Part shown: positions 5,843 to 5,880 of the stretch, one piece after another
Numbering within the stretch: position 1 is the first letter of the stretch
Layout of the letters: each line of letters opens with the position of its first letter
Source of the DNA: Flavobacteriales bacterium
GTDB taxonomy: Bacteria > Bacteroidota > Bacteroidia > Flavobacteriales > Flavobacteriaceae
NCBI GenBank assembly: GCA_015494775.1
Contig: WGAP01000157.1
Span: forward strand, 1-5,880
Length of the DNA: 5,880 nucleotides
Reading direction: 5' to 3'
Notes under the pieces: model-generated
The model's input: only the letters and a program-made list of their open reading frames with translations
What the model was told of the DNA's origin: nothing
Database searches by the model: none
Position numbers and translations under genes: made by a program

Positions 5843-5880
5843 GGATAAAATTAAACCCCCTTCAACGTTTATTGTTGTAG
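5843..5880. other. AT-rich intergenic end of window, no feature recognised
   Basis: Beyond the palindrome only a short AT-rich stretch remains, including AACCCCC at 5854-5860 and a minor CAAC/GTTG inverted repeat near 5863-5877. No start codon with coding continuation and no -7 consensus was seen. Together with 5529-5813 this makes about 350 nt without a convincing gene. Confidence 0.5.

Noticed and set aside
5470..5848. Open frames through the GC-rich element (106 and 83 aa plus strand, 98 aa minus strand)
   Set aside because: The frames stay open because GC-rich DNA has few stops. The products are Arg/Pro/Ala-rich low complexity, start in AT-rich flanks and mirror the inverted repeats.
1..5880. 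CRISPR array, tRNA/rRNA genes, transposase, toxin-antitoxin or defence genes
   Set aside because: No regularly spaced direct repeats, no tRNA-like cloverleaf, no rRNA-like stretch and no transposase or nuclease motif was seen on either strand.

Overview
The window looks like a chromosomal segment of a Bacteroidota bacterium, possibly from the Saprospirales/Chitinophagales side, although the class cannot be fixed from this sequence. The evidence is a SecD-SecF fusion in one reading frame, a textbook Bacteroidota promoter (TTG, 20-nt spacer, TATATTTG) in front of it, start codons without clear Shine-Dalgarno sequences, and a citrate synthase followed by a pentein-fold amidinohydrolase closely resembling Flavobacteriia/Bacteroidota proteins as I remember them.

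Layout from left to right. Positions 1-2372 (minus strand) hold the first 790 codons of secDF, the proton-driven accessory motor of the Sec translocon; its C-terminus lies beyond the left edge. A 199-nt divergent intergenic region follows, with the secDF promoter and a weaker plus-strand promoter candidate. Then come acyP (acylphosphatase, 90 aa) and, 19 nt later, gltA (citrate synthase, 430 aa), which may share a transcript. A strong intrinsic terminator closes that unit. Next is an independently started pentein-superfamily enzyme (306 aa, arginine deiminase/DDAH/amidinotransferase fold) with its catalytic residues intact. Its stop codon overlaps, tail to tail, the stop codon of a 116-aa minus-strand protein of unknown function that may be lipocalin-like.

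The last 350 nt contain no convincing gene, but they are the least ordinary part. About 170 nt (5601-5770) are roughly 72% GC and packed with inverted repeats: a long-range 7-bp closing stem encloses several hairpins and abuts a terminator-like hairpin followed by a T-rich run. About 40 nt further on is a 29-nt palindrome (two 14-nt arms around one base) that resembles dispersed REP/MITE-like repeats. These could be a dispersed intergenic repeat family or a structured RNA; the sequence alone cannot decide.

Functionally the genes are mostly housekeeping: protein export (secDF), TCA-cycle entry (gltA), acyl-phosphate hydrolysis (acyP) and guanidino-compound metabolism (the pentein). No mobile-element gene, defence system, CRISPR array or tRNA/rRNA gene was seen. 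I found no convincing new multi-gene system; the 3'-end structured region is the best lead.
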